A stretch of 64,000 nt of DNA from Pedobacter gandavensis (lineage in GTDB: Bacteria; Bacteroidota; Bacteroidia; Sphingobacteriales; Sphingobacteriaceae): assembly GCF_014172405.1 (NCBI RefSeq), contig NZ_WNXC01000001.1:1-64000 (forward strand), in the 5' to 3' direction. Below, in pieces: positions 52,202 through 62,700 of the stretch. The position numbers were made by a program, and so were the translations under genes. Below the pieces are notes generated by a model that was given only the letters and a program-made list of their open reading frames with translations, had not been told where the DNA came from and did not search any database. The stretch's first letter is position 1. Each line of letters begins with the position of its first letter.

Positions 52202-53395
52202 ATGGCTAAAGTAAAAATGAGGTTCAGAACTATCGTGAATAACAGGAAAAGCATTATGTTAGATTATTCTCCGCCTTTTAAAAACCCCTCATCGGGTAAA
52301 TATCATCGATTTGAAACGCTTAAATTGTATATCTATGATAGTCCTGTTGATCAATGGGAGCGCCAGCACAATAAGGAGACGCTGGTATTGGCCCGTAGTA
52401 TTTGTGCGCAACGTCAATTGGATATCCAGAATCGAAGGTTTGGTTTTATTTCTGATGCCTTGAGAGACTCTAGCTTTATAGACTTTTTTCAAATAGAAGC
52501 TCGCAAAAAGCAACACTCTGTTTCCGATAACTGGGGGATGGGGGTACGGTATTTTATCGCCTTTGCTAGTCATGATTTGAAGTTTCCTGAGCTCAATGAT
52601 TACTTATGTGAGGATTACAAAAATTATTTACTTAGTCGTCCTGGTATTAGCAGGACTGGAAGACCAATCTCAAAAAATACTGCTGTAAGTTATTATGCTA
52701 AGTTTAGGCATATTTTAAGAATCGCTTATAAACGAGGTTTAATTTCTCAGGATCTACATGCGATTGTTAAGCCGATTACACCTAAAGAGACACATAGAGA
52801 AAGGCTTACCCTTGAGGAGTTCCAACAATTAGCAGAAACTCCTGCTGATTCAAATGTAATGAAAATGGCTTCGCTTTTTTCAGGGCTTACTGGTTTGAGA
52901 TTTTCTGATGTAGCGACTTTGAAATGGTCAGAGCTGCGCGGAACTGCCGGGAAATATGAACTTCAGTTCTCCCAGGAAAAAACAGACGCAGCGGAACTGA
53001 TGCCAATCTCAGATCAGGCTGTCGCCATGATGGGGATTCAAAACACAGAAAGTATTCTTGTTTTTAAAGGGTTAAGGTATTCCAGATTGAAAACCTTCTT
53101 TACACATTGGCTGGCTGATGCTGGTATCAAAAAGAACATTACTTTTCATAGTTTTCGCCATACTTTTGCCACACTCCAATTGGAACTGGGAACGGATATT
53201 TACACGGTTTCTAAAATGTTGGGTCATAAGGCTTTTAAAAATACGGAGATCTATGCCAAAATTGTGGACAAGACCAAGCGTAATGCTGCAGACAAGGTGA
53301 TGTTGAAAATGCCGGAAGAAATTCATGCGATGGAAGTAGATGAAACCTTAGCCCCGAAATCATTTAAGTTTATTGTGCATCGGAATGAAAATTAG
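52202..53395 (+). CDS. Tyrosine recombinase/site-specific integrase
   Basis: The 397-residue protein has an arm-binding/SAM-like N-terminal region and the catalytic tyrosine-recombinase set: Arg233 in GLRFSD, His316 and Arg319 in FHSFRH, His342 in LGHK, Tyr351 in TEIYAKIV. It fits the Bacteroidota phage/ICE integrase family. It lies beyond the 3' end of mnmE, a recognised integration target. Only an operon with the HTH protein is clear; no other att copy was found in the window. Confidence 0.93.
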   Translation: MAKVKMRFRTIVNNRKSIMLDYSPPFKNPSSGKYHRFETLKLYIYDSPVDQWERQHNKETLVLARSICAQRQLDIQNRRFGFISDALRDSSFIDFFQIEARKKQHSVSDNWGMGVRYFIAFASHDLKFPELNDYLCEDYKNYLLSRPGISRTGRPISKNTAVSYYAKFRHILRIAYKRGLISQDLHAIVKPITPKETHRERLTLEEFQQLAETPADSNVMKMASLFSGLTGLRFSDVATLKWSELRGTAGKYELQFSQEKTDAAELMPISDQAVAMMGIQNTESILVFKGLRYSRLKTFFTHWLADAGIKKNITFHSFRHTFATLQLELGTDIYTVSKMLGHKAFKNTEIYAKIVDKTKRNAADKVMLKMPEEIHAMEVDETLAPKSFKFIVHRNEN

Positions 53396-53463
53396 TTTTA
53401 ACCTCCCCGTAGCTATTTATAGGGTTTATAACCAGCACCGCAATAAAAGCTAATTTACGATGC

Positions 53464-53471
53464 TATATTTG
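53464..53471 (+). promoter_or_regulatory. -7 element ahead of small protein gene
   Basis: TATATTTG, a match to TAnnTTTG, ends 4 bp before the ATG at 53476. Transcription would start at or near the start codon, so the message may be leaderless. Confidence 0.45.
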
Positions 53472-53475
53472 CATT

Positions 53476-53706
53476 ATGAACTTACCCATGCGCATCAACT
53501 TTGAGGAGAAAGACTATACTTACCTCATTATTACCAAGGGAATTACCAAACTAACTACTGAAATTCAAATTAATCTGAATGATAGGGAATATCAGCTGGT
53601 TTGTAATTCAATAGGGGATTGGGATGCTGTTGATGCAACGGTAAATGATACCCCCGGACTGCTTAAAGCCATAGGTAGAAATATCAAACTCCGGTATCGC
53701 TTGTAA
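53476..53706 (+). CDS. Small hypothetical protein in integrase module
   Basis: The 76-residue protein is soluble, with alternating strands (YTYLIITKGITKLTTEIQINL, then YQLVCNSIGDWDAVDATV) and a short basic end (NIKLRYRL). I do not recognise a family. It follows the integrase by 80 bp, with its own -7 element, and is convergent with the HTH gene. MRINFEEKDYTY (second ATG) is an alternative start. Confidence 0.6.
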   Translation: MNLPMRINFEEKDYTYLIITKGITKLTTEIQINLNDREYQLVCNSIGDWDAVDATVNDTPGLLKAIGRNIKLRYRL

Positions 53707-53741
53707 GAAGTGAACAGAATTCTTGGTCTTTTTGGCATGTG

Positions 53742-54089
53742 TCAAATAAAGTTTTTATGCTTATTGAGCATTTTCATATGCTCTTCAGCTTCTTTCCTGA
53801 TTTCCATAACTGTTTTTTTTCTTGAGGCAATGATCCATTTCCTTAACTCAGTCTTATTGAAGTATAACCTTTTGCCTGGTTTGCTTACGGGGATCTCCTG
53901 TCTGCTTACTTTTGTATACAAGGCGGGCACAGTGACCTTCAGAAATTCAGCGGCTTCATGAATCGTTAAAAGCTCATTTTCGTTGGGGGACTGGGGTTGT
54001 AAATCCTGAAGTAATTCTTCCATGTGCTCTACTTTTTCAAATAGGATTCTGATTACTTCGGGAAGTTTTTCAAAACTAAATGGTTCCAT
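53742..54089 (-). CDS. Excisionase-type HTH DNA-binding protein
   Basis: The 115-residue protein has an N-terminal coiled-coil-like helix (FEKVEHMEELLQDLQP, ~18-33) and a MerR/excisionase helix-turn-helix (LLTIHEAAEFLKVTVPALYTKVSRQEIPVSKPGKRLYFNKTEL, ~40-83). It is a typical small regulator of mobile elements and may mark a second element component. It is convergent with the small protein gene at 53476. Confidence 0.85.
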   Translation of the reverse strand: MEPFSFEKLPEVIRILFEKVEHMEELLQDLQPQSPNENELLTIHEAAEFLKVTVPALYTKVSRQEIPVSKPGKRLYFNKTELRKWIIASRKKTVMEIRKEAEEHMKMLNKHKNFI

Positions 54090-54284
54090 AGGCAGTATTC
54101 TTCCTTTGAGTTTATACAGTCAATTGAGTTGATCACAATGATTGTCAATTTAAAAGATAGGAAGTCCCATATGGGATAAATAGAAGATAGTAAAAGGAAT
54201 TGTTATTTAAATGAACAAGGTATTATTACTTATGAATGTGAAAAAGAGCGCTCGGAATCGGATTTAGTGTTAATTCTGGAAATA

Positions 54285-54318
54285 AAAAAAAGAGCCCGCA
54301 TTTTAGTTGCGGGCTCGA
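54285..54318 (-). terminator. Terminator of asnB
   Basis: GAGCCCGCA and TGCGGGCTC pair perfectly; on the minus strand the stem is followed by a run of T (AAAAAAAA on the plus strand at 54282). Confidence 0.9.
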
Positions 54319-54362
54319 CAGAGTCTAGGCGTAATCTTAGAAATTAAGTTTTCATGGTTTTC

Positions 54363-56021
54363 TTATTTGAATGCCTCATTGTGTACTTGTCGTATTGCAC
54401 GTCCTGATGGATCATTCATGGTCTGAAAAGCAATATCCCAAGCTAAAGCCTCCGGTGTGCTACAGGCTACTGATTTAACTGAGGGCACAGTGGTAACAGC
54501 CGCACCAGATGGAAATAACTCTTCAAATATTCTTCTATAAAAGAATTCTTCTTTACTAAGTGGTGTATGAATAGGGAACCGAGTTGCAGCATTTTTAAAG
54601 CTATGGTCATTAATTTCCTGTTCGGTGTATTGTTTTAAAGTGCTAATCCATGAGTAGCCCACTCCATCAGAAAATTGCTCTTTTTGTCGCCATAATATTT
54701 CATCAGGCAAACTGCCTTCGAAAGCCTTCCTCAGGATCCATTTCTCCATATGATCTTTATCAATCAACTTGAGCTCAGGATTGATACACATAGCTGTGTT
54801 GACAAAGTCAATGTCTAAAAATGGAACCCGTCCTTCTATACCCCAGGCAGCGAGTGATTTGTTGGCGCGAAGACAATCATAAAGATGTAGCTTTTTCAAT
54901 TTACGAACGGTCTCTTCGTGAAAAGCCCTGGCTGAAGGAGCTTTATGAAAATAAAGATATCCTCCAAATAATTCATCTGATCCTTCCCCGGAAAGCACTG
55001 CTTTGATCCCCATCGACTTCATTACCCTTGCCAGTAAATACATCGGAGTAGAAGCTCGTACTGTGGTGACATCGTATGTCTCTAAGTAATAGATTACATC
55101 TCGAATAGCATCAATTCCTTCCTCCAATGTAAATTGAACTTCATGGTGAATAGTACCGATATAATCAGCAACCTTTCTTGCTGCCAATAGATCAGGTGCT
55201 CCGGCTAATCCTATTGCATAGGAATGCAGCTGAGATTGCTTTTTTGTCAACAAGTTTCTCTCATTTATTTCTTGCTTGGCAATACTTGCTATGATGGATG
55301 AATCTAAACCACCGGATAACAATACTGCAAATGGAACATCCAGCACCATTTGCTGGCGAACTGCTTTTTCCAACGATTGACGAATTAAATTAATATCAGT
55401 GGTACCCTTTTCTTCAACCGATTCGAAATTCTCCCAACCAGGTTTGTAATACTGAATAGGATCCATACCTTGTAGACTATGTATATAGTGACCGGGAGGG
55501 AACTGATTGATTAAGTCGCAAAATCCTTCTAAGGATTTTAATTCAGAGGCAAGGAAATATTGCCCTTTACTATCGTAACCATGATATAAGGGAATAATAC
55601 CCAGATGATCCCGGGCTATGAAAAATGAATCGTTTCGCGAATCATAAATAGCGAAGGCATACATTCCGTTTAATTTATCCAAAAAATCAATCCCGTATTT
55701 AAGGTAAAGTGCAATTAAAACCTCCGAATCTGATTTACTTTGATAGGGGTAATCTCCAACTTCCTTCCTCAGCTGCTCATAATTGTAAATTTCACCATTT
55801 ACTATCAGTATCACTGATTTATCAGCGCTGTATAATGGTTGACTTCCAGTTTCAAAATCGGTTATCCCTAGACGCTCATGTGCCAGGTGAGCTTTAAATG
55901 AACCGTATATTCCAGAACTATCCGGTCCTCGGTGACGAATACGTCTTGCCATCTCCAGGACTTTTGTTCGTATTATAGACTGGTTCTCAACTGGCAAAAA
56001 GGAACAAACAATACCACACAT
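54363..56021 (-). CDS. asnB: Asparagine synthase B (glutamine-hydrolysing)
   Basis: The 552-residue protein has the N-terminal glutaminase nucleophile Cys2 (MCGIV), RHRGPDSSGIYG and VNGEIYN (NTN domain), then the synthase with LLSGGLDSSIIASI (ATP pyrophosphatase loop, ~235) and GEGSDELFGGY. Length and whole-sequence pattern match E. coli AsnB closely, so it makes asparagine from aspartate, glutamine and ATP. A lasso-cyclase is unlikely because the glutaminase half is intact. It is the last gene downstream of the SusCD-TlpA locus, 66 bp beyond it, so co-transcription is possible. Confidence 0.95.
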   Translation of the reverse strand: MCGIVCSFLPVENQSIIRTKVLEMARRIRHRGPDSSGIYGSFKAHLAHERLGITDFETGSQPLYSADKSVILIVNGEIYNYEQLRKEVGDYPYQSKSDSEVLIALYLKYGIDFLDKLNGMYAFAIYDSRNDSFFIARDHLGIIPLYHGYDSKGQYFLASELKSLEGFCDLINQFPPGHYIHSLQGMDPIQYYKPGWENFESVEEKGTTDINLIRQSLEKAVRQQMVLDVPFAVLLSGGLDSSIIASIAKQEINERNLLTKKQSQLHSYAIGLAGAPDLLAARKVADYIGTIHHEVQFTLEEGIDAIRDVIYYLETYDVTTVRASTPMYLLARVMKSMGIKAVLSGEGSDELFGGYLYFHKAPSARAFHEETVRKLKKLHLYDCLRANKSLAAWGIEGRVPFLDIDFVNTAMCINPELKLIDKDHMEKWILRKAFEGSLPDEILWRQKEQFSDGVGYSWISTLKQYTEQEINDHSFKNAATRFPIHTPLSKEEFFYRRIFEELFPSGAAVTTVPSVKSVACSTPEALAWDIAFQTMNDPSGRAIRQVHNEAFK

Positions 56022-56087
56022 ATATTTTAAAATTTTAATTGAATACTCTTTAATTTATTGTTTACAGATCTAATTAGGTTAGCGCAA

Positions 56088-57212
56088 CTATATAGCAGGA
56101 AATAACTCCCTCATTTTTCTACTTAAATGAATTCCTTTGATATTTTTAGCTATTATTTTTCCAGATGGATCGATCAGGTAATTTTGAGGGATACTCTGAA
56201 TATCGTAAAGATCTGCAGCGATTCGTTCTTCATCGAATGCCTGATAAAGGTCTTGGGTGCCATCTGCTTTTATTGCTGCGATACATTTATCCTTATCTTT
56301 AGTTTCATCTACAGACACAGCCATAACTACCAAGCCTGCATCTTTATACTTTTTATAGGCATCCAGGACATTTGGCATTTCAGATCTGCAAGGACCACAC
56401 CAGCTTGCCCAGAAATCAATCAGGACATACTTTCCTTTAAAATCAGGGATCTCGGAGAAATTCACCCATTTTCCATCCTTATCTTTTACTTTAAAATCCT
56501 TCGCCATTTGGCCAGGGGAGAGGTTCAAGGCCACCTCTAGTTTCTTTGAAAAAGCTTTTGCGGATGGCCATGCTTTAGTGCTGCTTGGAAGTACGTCAAA
56601 TGCCGTTTTCATCAGTACCGCATCATGATTGAATTCCTGATATTCTTTTAGCAGGCGCATACAGATTGGAGAGCTTGGATTCGCGATCACATAGTCTATA
56701 TATTTTTGGTAATACTGCTGCTTTACCAAGTCTTTACGATCTTCATAGTTGATTCTCACTGTGTCCAGCTTATCTAATGAACCCATATCCCAGAACTTTT
56801 CTAAATACACCATATATTCGTCAGATTTGGATTTTGTTGCTTTTTTGAAGTTGTTATATTGATCTTCTGCAACAGATCCTTTTACCAGGCTATACTGGAT
56901 GGAATCGGCTATTTTTAGCTCGATTGCATTATTCTCCAGGAAAAAACTGATACCACGGTATCCCGGGTTATTTTTAAACTTAGCTTCCGGATCTTTGATA
57001 TAAACTTTCACCTGCATAGGTTCTGCAATACTTCCCTTAAAGTTGAAACGGCCATTTTTGATCCTTACGCTATCAGGATCAGTTTTTTGTGGCTTACTCA
57101 AATAGACCCATTTATTGTTATTTTTACCTGGGCTTTTTCCCTCAATATTATACGTATTGGTTTGTGCATAGGCCGAAATTGGCAGTAATGCTGCGATTAG
57201 TAATTTTTTCAT
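56088..57212 (-). CDS. TlpA-like thioredoxin protein with DUF4369 domain (copy 3)
   Basis: The 374-residue protein has a signal peptide (LLIAALLPISAYAQ), a DUF4369 domain (TYNIEGKSPGKNNN onward) and a C-terminal thioredoxin domain with DFWASWCGPCRSEMPN (WCGPC, unlike the WCLPC of copies 1 and 2) and cis-Pro IPQNYLI. It is a periplasmic redox protein. It lies 10 bp downstream of the next TlpA gene and within the SusCD transcript, so it serves that locus. Confidence 0.9.
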   Translation of the reverse strand: MKKLLIAALLPISAYAQTNTYNIEGKSPGKNNNKWVYLSKPQKTDPDSVRIKNGRFNFKGSIAEPMQVKVYIKDPEAKFKNNPGYRGISFFLENNAIELKIADSIQYSLVKGSVAEDQYNNFKKATKSKSDEYMVYLEKFWDMGSLDKLDTVRINYEDRKDLVKQQYYQKYIDYVIANPSSPICMRLLKEYQEFNHDAVLMKTAFDVLPSSTKAWPSAKAFSKKLEVALNLSPGQMAKDFKVKDKDGKWVNFSEIPDFKGKYVLIDFWASWCGPCRSEMPNVLDAYKKYKDAGLVVMAVSVDETKDKDKCIAAIKADGTQDLYQAFDEERIAADLYDIQSIPQNYLIDPSGKIIAKNIKGIHLSRKMRELFPAI

Positions 57213-57222
57213 GGCTGTTTTT

Positions 57223-58320
57223 TTAAGGATTAAATTGTTTGTGTAGGAAGGTTTCCAGGTCTTTTCCTCGAAGGTCTTTGGCTATGATTTTTCCCTCCGG
57301 GCTAATAAGGTAATTTTGAGGAATGCTGCGGATGTCATACAGCCTGGCAATGTCTCCGGTAGGATCAATGGTTTGTGAGAATGCACCCGTTTTATCTTCT
57401 TCAATAGCTTTTAACCACTCTGCCCGCTTATTTTCCTTATCCAGGGAAACTGCCATCACCTCAAATCCATTGTTTTTATATTTATTATAGGCATTCCTCA
57501 CATGTGGCATTTCCGATCTACAGGGCCCACACCAGCTTGCCCAAAAATCAAGAAAGACATATTTACCCTTGAAATCTGATAATTTTACATCTTTTCCTTC
57601 TGAGCTTTTTACATTGAAATCTAATGCAGGTTTTCCAATGCTAAGGGTTAATGCGGTTTGAAGTCTTGCCTCAAATGCTTTACCAGATGCCGAATTTTTT
57701 AGATCACTGCTGAAAGCAATGAATATTGGGGATAACCCATCCATATTTCCTTTTCTGGAAACATATTTATTCAATAGAATTATACCAATCGGACTTTTTG
57801 GATTTGCTTTAAGGTAAGATAAATGTAAATCATTGATATGGTCATAAGCACGGTCAATTCGGTCTTTACTCGCTATTTTTTCTGCATCATTATCTGCTTT
57901 GTTCATATGAGTAGCCCAAAAATCTCTTAGGTAGCCATCATATGTCTTTTCTGCCGGCGCAATCATTTTTTGAAACTCAATGGCTGCCATCGCTGCCGGG
58001 GAACCAGTAACAGAAAAATTGTTTAATGAATCAGCCGCTTTAAATATCATCTTGCTATTGTCAATGACAAATACTGCTTTTGGAGATTTACGGTCAAAGT
58101 AAATTTTAACGGCTGTAGGTTCAGTTACACTTCCCTTAAATTCAAATCGACCATCTTTAAAAGCTGCACTATCTGTTTTTTCTGACCTTTCTGTAGATCG
58201 GCTCATATAGATCCAGGCCTTTTTTGATGGAGTATTTGTACTCCCTTTGATGACATAGCCAGGGGAATTTTGCGCATAGATTTGCAGGGGCATCAATAAT
58301 GCCAGTAATAAAAATCTCAT
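57223..58320 (-). CDS. TlpA-like thioredoxin protein with DUF4369 domain (copy 4)
   Basis: The 365-residue protein repeats the plan of its neighbour: signal peptide (LLLALLMPLQIYAQ), DUF4369 domain (GYVIKGSTNTPSKKAWIYMSR), and thioredoxin domain with DFWASWCGPCRSEMPH. It is 18 bp downstream of SusD and followed after 10 bp by copy 3, so these are two periplasmic thioredoxins of one operon. Partner substrates are unknown. Confidence 0.9.
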   Translation of the reverse strand: MRFLLLALLMPLQIYAQNSPGYVIKGSTNTPSKKAWIYMSRSTERSEKTDSAAFKDGRFEFKGSVTEPTAVKIYFDRKSPKAVFVIDNSKMIFKAADSLNNFSVTGSPAAMAAIEFQKMIAPAEKTYDGYLRDFWATHMNKADNDAEKIASKDRIDRAYDHINDLHLSYLKANPKSPIGIILLNKYVSRKGNMDGLSPIFIAFSSDLKNSASGKAFEARLQTALTLSIGKPALDFNVKSSEGKDVKLSDFKGKYVFLDFWASWCGPCRSEMPHVRNAYNKYKNNGFEVMAVSLDKENKRAEWLKAIEEDKTGAFSQTIDPTGDIARLYDIRSIPQNYLISPEGKIIAKDLRGKDLETFLHKQFNP

Positions 58321-58338
58321 ATTTTTTGGATTAGGTGT

Positions 58339-59736
58339 TTATCTTGGATTTTGTGTTAAGCCAGACATTTGAATCGATCGAAGCGGGATTGGGAAGCTAT
58401 ATCTAGGGTCTCCAGGCTCCAGTTTCTCAATTTTTCCTTTGATCGTTCTACTGATTTGAACCTGATGTTCAGGTTCCATATTTAACCTTTTAAGGTCCAT
58501 CCATCGCAAGTTACGCATCACTAATTCTTTCCTTCGTTCTTTTAAAACCAAAAGTAGGGCAGCAGCAGGATCTGAACTTTGCAATGGCGTAAAGCTTCCC
58601 GTAACCCATCTTTTTGCAAGTAACTCATTGAGTAGGTCCATTCCTTCTCCAACCTTATTGGTTCTGACCATAGATTCGGCTGCAATCAGGTAAACTTCAT
58701 CTAAAGCCAGACCTGTAAATAGTCTGTACCCTGCATAATGACCTTTAAAAGAATAACCCCCAAAATCTTCATTTTCATAATAGAACACGGTTTTGCGCAA
58801 GTCATTGTCAGCATAACTGGTATAAAGTTCGGCCTTAACCGTAGCAGTTTCATCTGTGTAGGTAGTGGTGAAGGACTCCATTGAAAAAATCACTTCTGGA
58901 TTAAATCTAGCGATTGGTTCATCACTTGTAGCATCTAAAGAGTTGTAATTAAGTAATTTACTACTCCCGAATACCTGGATGCAGGCTTTTGCTTCTGTTG
59001 CCGCCAATTCATATTTGCGCATGGCAAGATAGGTTCTGGCTAGTAGGGCATGAACAGCAGCTTTGGAAGGTCTATAGGAGTGTACCGGCTTTTCAGGTAA
59101 TAGTGGCAATGCTTCATTCAAGTCATTTATGATCTGGTCATAAGTCTGACGCAGCGTTCCTCTACTCACTTTTTCATTATAAGTGTCATCTTTCCTCAAC
59201 GGGATACCAGGATCCTGATCGGCAGTACTTTCATTAAACGTTTTTGACCAGCCAGTAACCAGCCATAAGAAGGCGTTAGAACGAAAAAATAAAGCGCTTC
59301 CTCTCACATTATCGTATGCGGCGGCATTTGCCGGCGTTCGTTTAATGTCTTCAATACTTTTTAATACAGTATTGCATGGAGTGATAACAGAATAATGACC
59401 ACCCCAACAGCCCTCTATTTCAGAGTCATAAATACCCATCACTTCTGGTCCCCAGATGTAGACATTTCGAGTACCTTGTTCGAGGCTTTCATAGGATTCA
59501 TCATCAATCTGATAATTGTCGCTGCTCGCTTCTGGTAAATCCGTGCTGCGCCCATTAGAACCAGATGTATTCATTTTTCCACTATTGTCTAACAGTGCCT
59601 GTAAATCCCGAAGAGTTTCAGGAACAGCGAGTTTTATGTCTGGTTTCTCATCCAAAAACTTCTTGCATCCGCTAATCGTTAGGCAACAAATAAGTGCCAA
59701 TGGCAAGATCATTAATATATTTTTTGAGCTTTTCAT
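58339..59736 (-). CDS. SusD/RagB family nutrient-binding lipoprotein
   Basis: The 465-residue protein has a lipoprotein signal (LTISGC, acylated Cys24) and SusD-type helices with KFLDEKPDIK after the cysteine and GWSKTFNES / LPLLPEKPVHSYRPSKAAVHALLARTYLAM-type TPR-like segments, ending in the family's YSFPIPLRSIQMS. It sits on the cell surface as the lid of the SusC channel, which lies directly upstream (31 bp). It is a little short for the family, and no sugar-binding residues can be inferred. Confidence 0.93.
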   Translation of the reverse strand: MKSSKNILMILPLALICCLTISGCKKFLDEKPDIKLAVPETLRDLQALLDNSGKMNTSGSNGRSTDLPEASSDNYQIDDESYESLEQGTRNVYIWGPEVMGIYDSEIEGCWGGHYSVITPCNTVLKSIEDIKRTPANAAAYDNVRGSALFFRSNAFLWLVTGWSKTFNESTADQDPGIPLRKDDTYNEKVSRGTLRQTYDQIINDLNEALPLLPEKPVHSYRPSKAAVHALLARTYLAMRKYELAATEAKACIQVFGSSKLLNYNSLDATSDEPIARFNPEVIFSMESFTTTYTDETATVKAELYTSYADNDLRKTVFYYENEDFGGYSFKGHYAGYRLFTGLALDEVYLIAAESMVRTNKVGEGMDLLNELLAKRWVTGSFTPLQSSDPAAALLLVLKERRKELVMRNLRWMDLKRLNMEPEHQVQISRTIKGKIEKLEPGDPRYSFPIPLRSIQMSGLTQNPR

Positions 59737-59767
59737 GATGCTTCTAATCTTAAATTTAAATCCTTCC

Positions 59768-62700
59768 TTAGTAATTTGCCCTTAATCCAAAAGAGACAGT
59801 TTTTGCCGCAGGCATAGACCGGTTCCCAAAGTCAGGATCGATATGCTGCTTATTTGCTCTCCATAAAATTCCCAGATTGGAAATGTTGCTGAAAATATCC
59901 AGGCTTTTAGCCGGGAGGCGCTTGTAATCTTCCCTGCGTAGGGAATAAGATAGGTTAATGTATTGCAGACGGATATGATCAGCCTTGAGTACATTAATTT
60001 CCGCATCCTGATAAAAGAAAGACCTAGCGCTGCTATTTGGATATACCATAGATGGGATATCGGTGATTAGCTCATCTCCAGGGTTTTGCCACCTTTTATT
60101 ATATTCAGCTGTAGGGGCAGATCCGGAAAATATCGAGGCATAATTCATGGCATCTTTCCTGAAGTAATAATTGAATTTATAAGAGATGGAAAAAGATAGA
60201 TTAATGTTCTTGTAAGATAAATTATGATTAAAGGATCCGAACATTGTTGGGGTTGCAGAACCATTATAAACCAACTCATCTACCTTTACATTTTCGTTCA
60301 TCGTATTGTAAGCAATGGATTTCTCTCCGTTCAGGTATCCTTGTGGATTTCCTTTAGCATCAAGACCAGCCCAACGCTGACTATAAACTGCATACACCGG
60401 TTTTCCTACTATGGCAAATAAACCACCTCTATCTGCGATTAAACCATTCATGTTCATGTTATAATACTCAGTAACCTCAGTCGTATTAAAACTCATGATT
60501 AAAGATGGCCGCCATTTGAATGGGGAATTGATGACAGTTGCATTCAATTGAATATCTACTCCTTTGCCCTTCATATTAGCCACATTGGAAGTAATATAAC
60601 CGGAATAGCCCATAAGTGGGTCAACAGGGGTAGGTCCTAAAAGGTCCTTTGCATTTTTATGATAATACTCTACAGATCCACTAAAGCGGTTGTTTTGTAA
60701 GCCAAAATCAAGACCAAGATTAAACATACCTACTTTTTCCCATCTGAGGGTAGGATTGCCATAATTATAGATTCCTGCACTGGTTAGTCCCGAATAACGC
60801 TGCAGGTAAGTATCGTAGGAGATGGTGGTTACTGCAGATTGACTTGGGTCAATGGTTCCGCTATAACCGTAAGTCATCCTCATTTTTAAATAGGGAAGAT
60901 TCCGGTCTTTATAAAACGATTCCTGATCAATGTTCCAACTCGCACCTACAGACCATAATGGACTCCATTTACTTCTGGTTTCTACACCAAATAGGTTAGA
61001 TGCGTCACGTCGGACACTTCCTGAAACCGTATAACGGTGATCGTAGGTGTAGGCTGCATTTGCATAGACAGAAACATATCTTCCAGTTAAACCTGTGGTA
61101 TTGCTACTTCCAGGGATCACATTGGTAAAACCACTGATAAAATCAGGATAGTCATTTACCAGATCCATCAAGGCAGAAGCCCCGGTACTTTCATCATAAC
61201 CATAAATCCTATTTGCAATTCCATTTGTTTTGATCTGACGGACTTCTGCTCCCGCAATTGCTGTCAATTCATGCTTGGTGGAGAATAATTGGTTGTAGTT
61301 AACCTGGCCTCTCAGGTTGTTGGTAATAATGCTGTTATCGCGAAAGTCCCGGATTCCACCTAAAGGGACAATGCGTTTTACTACTCCGGTTACCGGATCA
61401 ATTTGGGTATATTTATTGATCATGTTCCGTGTAAAGAAACTATTGACGTCATTATAGGTAGCTGCATCTTGCTTTTGATCCTGATACTGGTATTTTACAT
61501 CTGCACTAAAATTAGGGTTGAACCTATAATTTAATCCTAACCCTCCTACAAAAGTATTGGTCTTACTGGTTATTTTAACAGACTTGTAATTTTCCAGGGG
61601 ATAGTATTTCCAATCCAATAGTTTTCCTCCGCCAGCAGTATCGATATAAGGCCCCCTGTATCTGTCGAAGGGCATCGCGTTACCATCTGCATCTGCAAGA
61701 GATTGATACATAAATTCCGTGCTGGAACTGGAAAAACCATTTCTTCCACTTTTAGTATTGGTACTTCCGTAACTAACATCTGTTGAGATTTCCAACCCTT
61801 TTATCGGGCGATAAGTATTAGAGGAGCGGAAAGTGATCCGGTCGTATGCACTGCTCAATACATCCTTATTTTTATCATAACCACCAGAGAAAAGATAGGT
61901 GATATCTTTGCTTCCGCCAGAAACGCTAAGGGAGTACTGCTGATTCACACCCGTTTTATAGACCAACCTGTTATAGTCATCCCGAATATCATGCCCACGT
62001 AAAGCATCAATCTTGGCATTGGCTTCTGCCACGCTGATCTTTTTGTCTCTTTGAAGAATCAGAATTTCTATAACAGGCGGCAATGGATCCCTGTTGGTCT
62101 GGCTGTTTTCCCTGGAAGTGTAAAAGCCGTTTTTAAACAGCTGCTGCTGAAGGTCGATGAATTCACCGGAGCTCATGTTTTTAACGGCAAAGAGGTCCGG
62201 TTTTTCCTGAAGGGTTACTGTACTGCTGAAATTGATCTGAGCTGGTCTGTTATATTGCCCCTTGCGAGTAGTGATGACCACAACGCCATTGGCTGCTCTG
62301 GAACCCCAGATAGAAGCTGCAGCAGCATCTTTCAGGATCGTTACACTTTCTACATCATTTGGATTTAGGTTTTTTATGTCTCCTTCATAAGGGAAATTAT
62401 CGACCACGATTAATGGATCTTGTATACCATTGATGGAACTTAATCCCCGGATGGTCATTTTCGGGCGATTGATGCCTCCACTTTTGTCAAATTGAATAGA
62501 GGTAATTCCCTCCAATCTGCTCATAATGTCTGGTCCAACTCTTAGATCAAGTTCTTTTTTATTCACTACCTCAAAAGATCCTGTGGCCCTTTCTTTACTC
62601 AGGCTTTGATAACCGGTATTTGCAGTGATCTGAACATCATCCAGTTTTTCGCTGTAAGGGGCCATAACAAGGTTCATGAATTGTTCCGCCTCTACAGGTA

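Noticed and set aside
54363..56021. asnB as a lasso-peptide cyclase in a hidden biosynthetic cluster
   Set aside because: The N-terminal glutaminase with Cys2 is complete and the sequence follows E. coli AsnB throughout; no precursor or protease gene was found.
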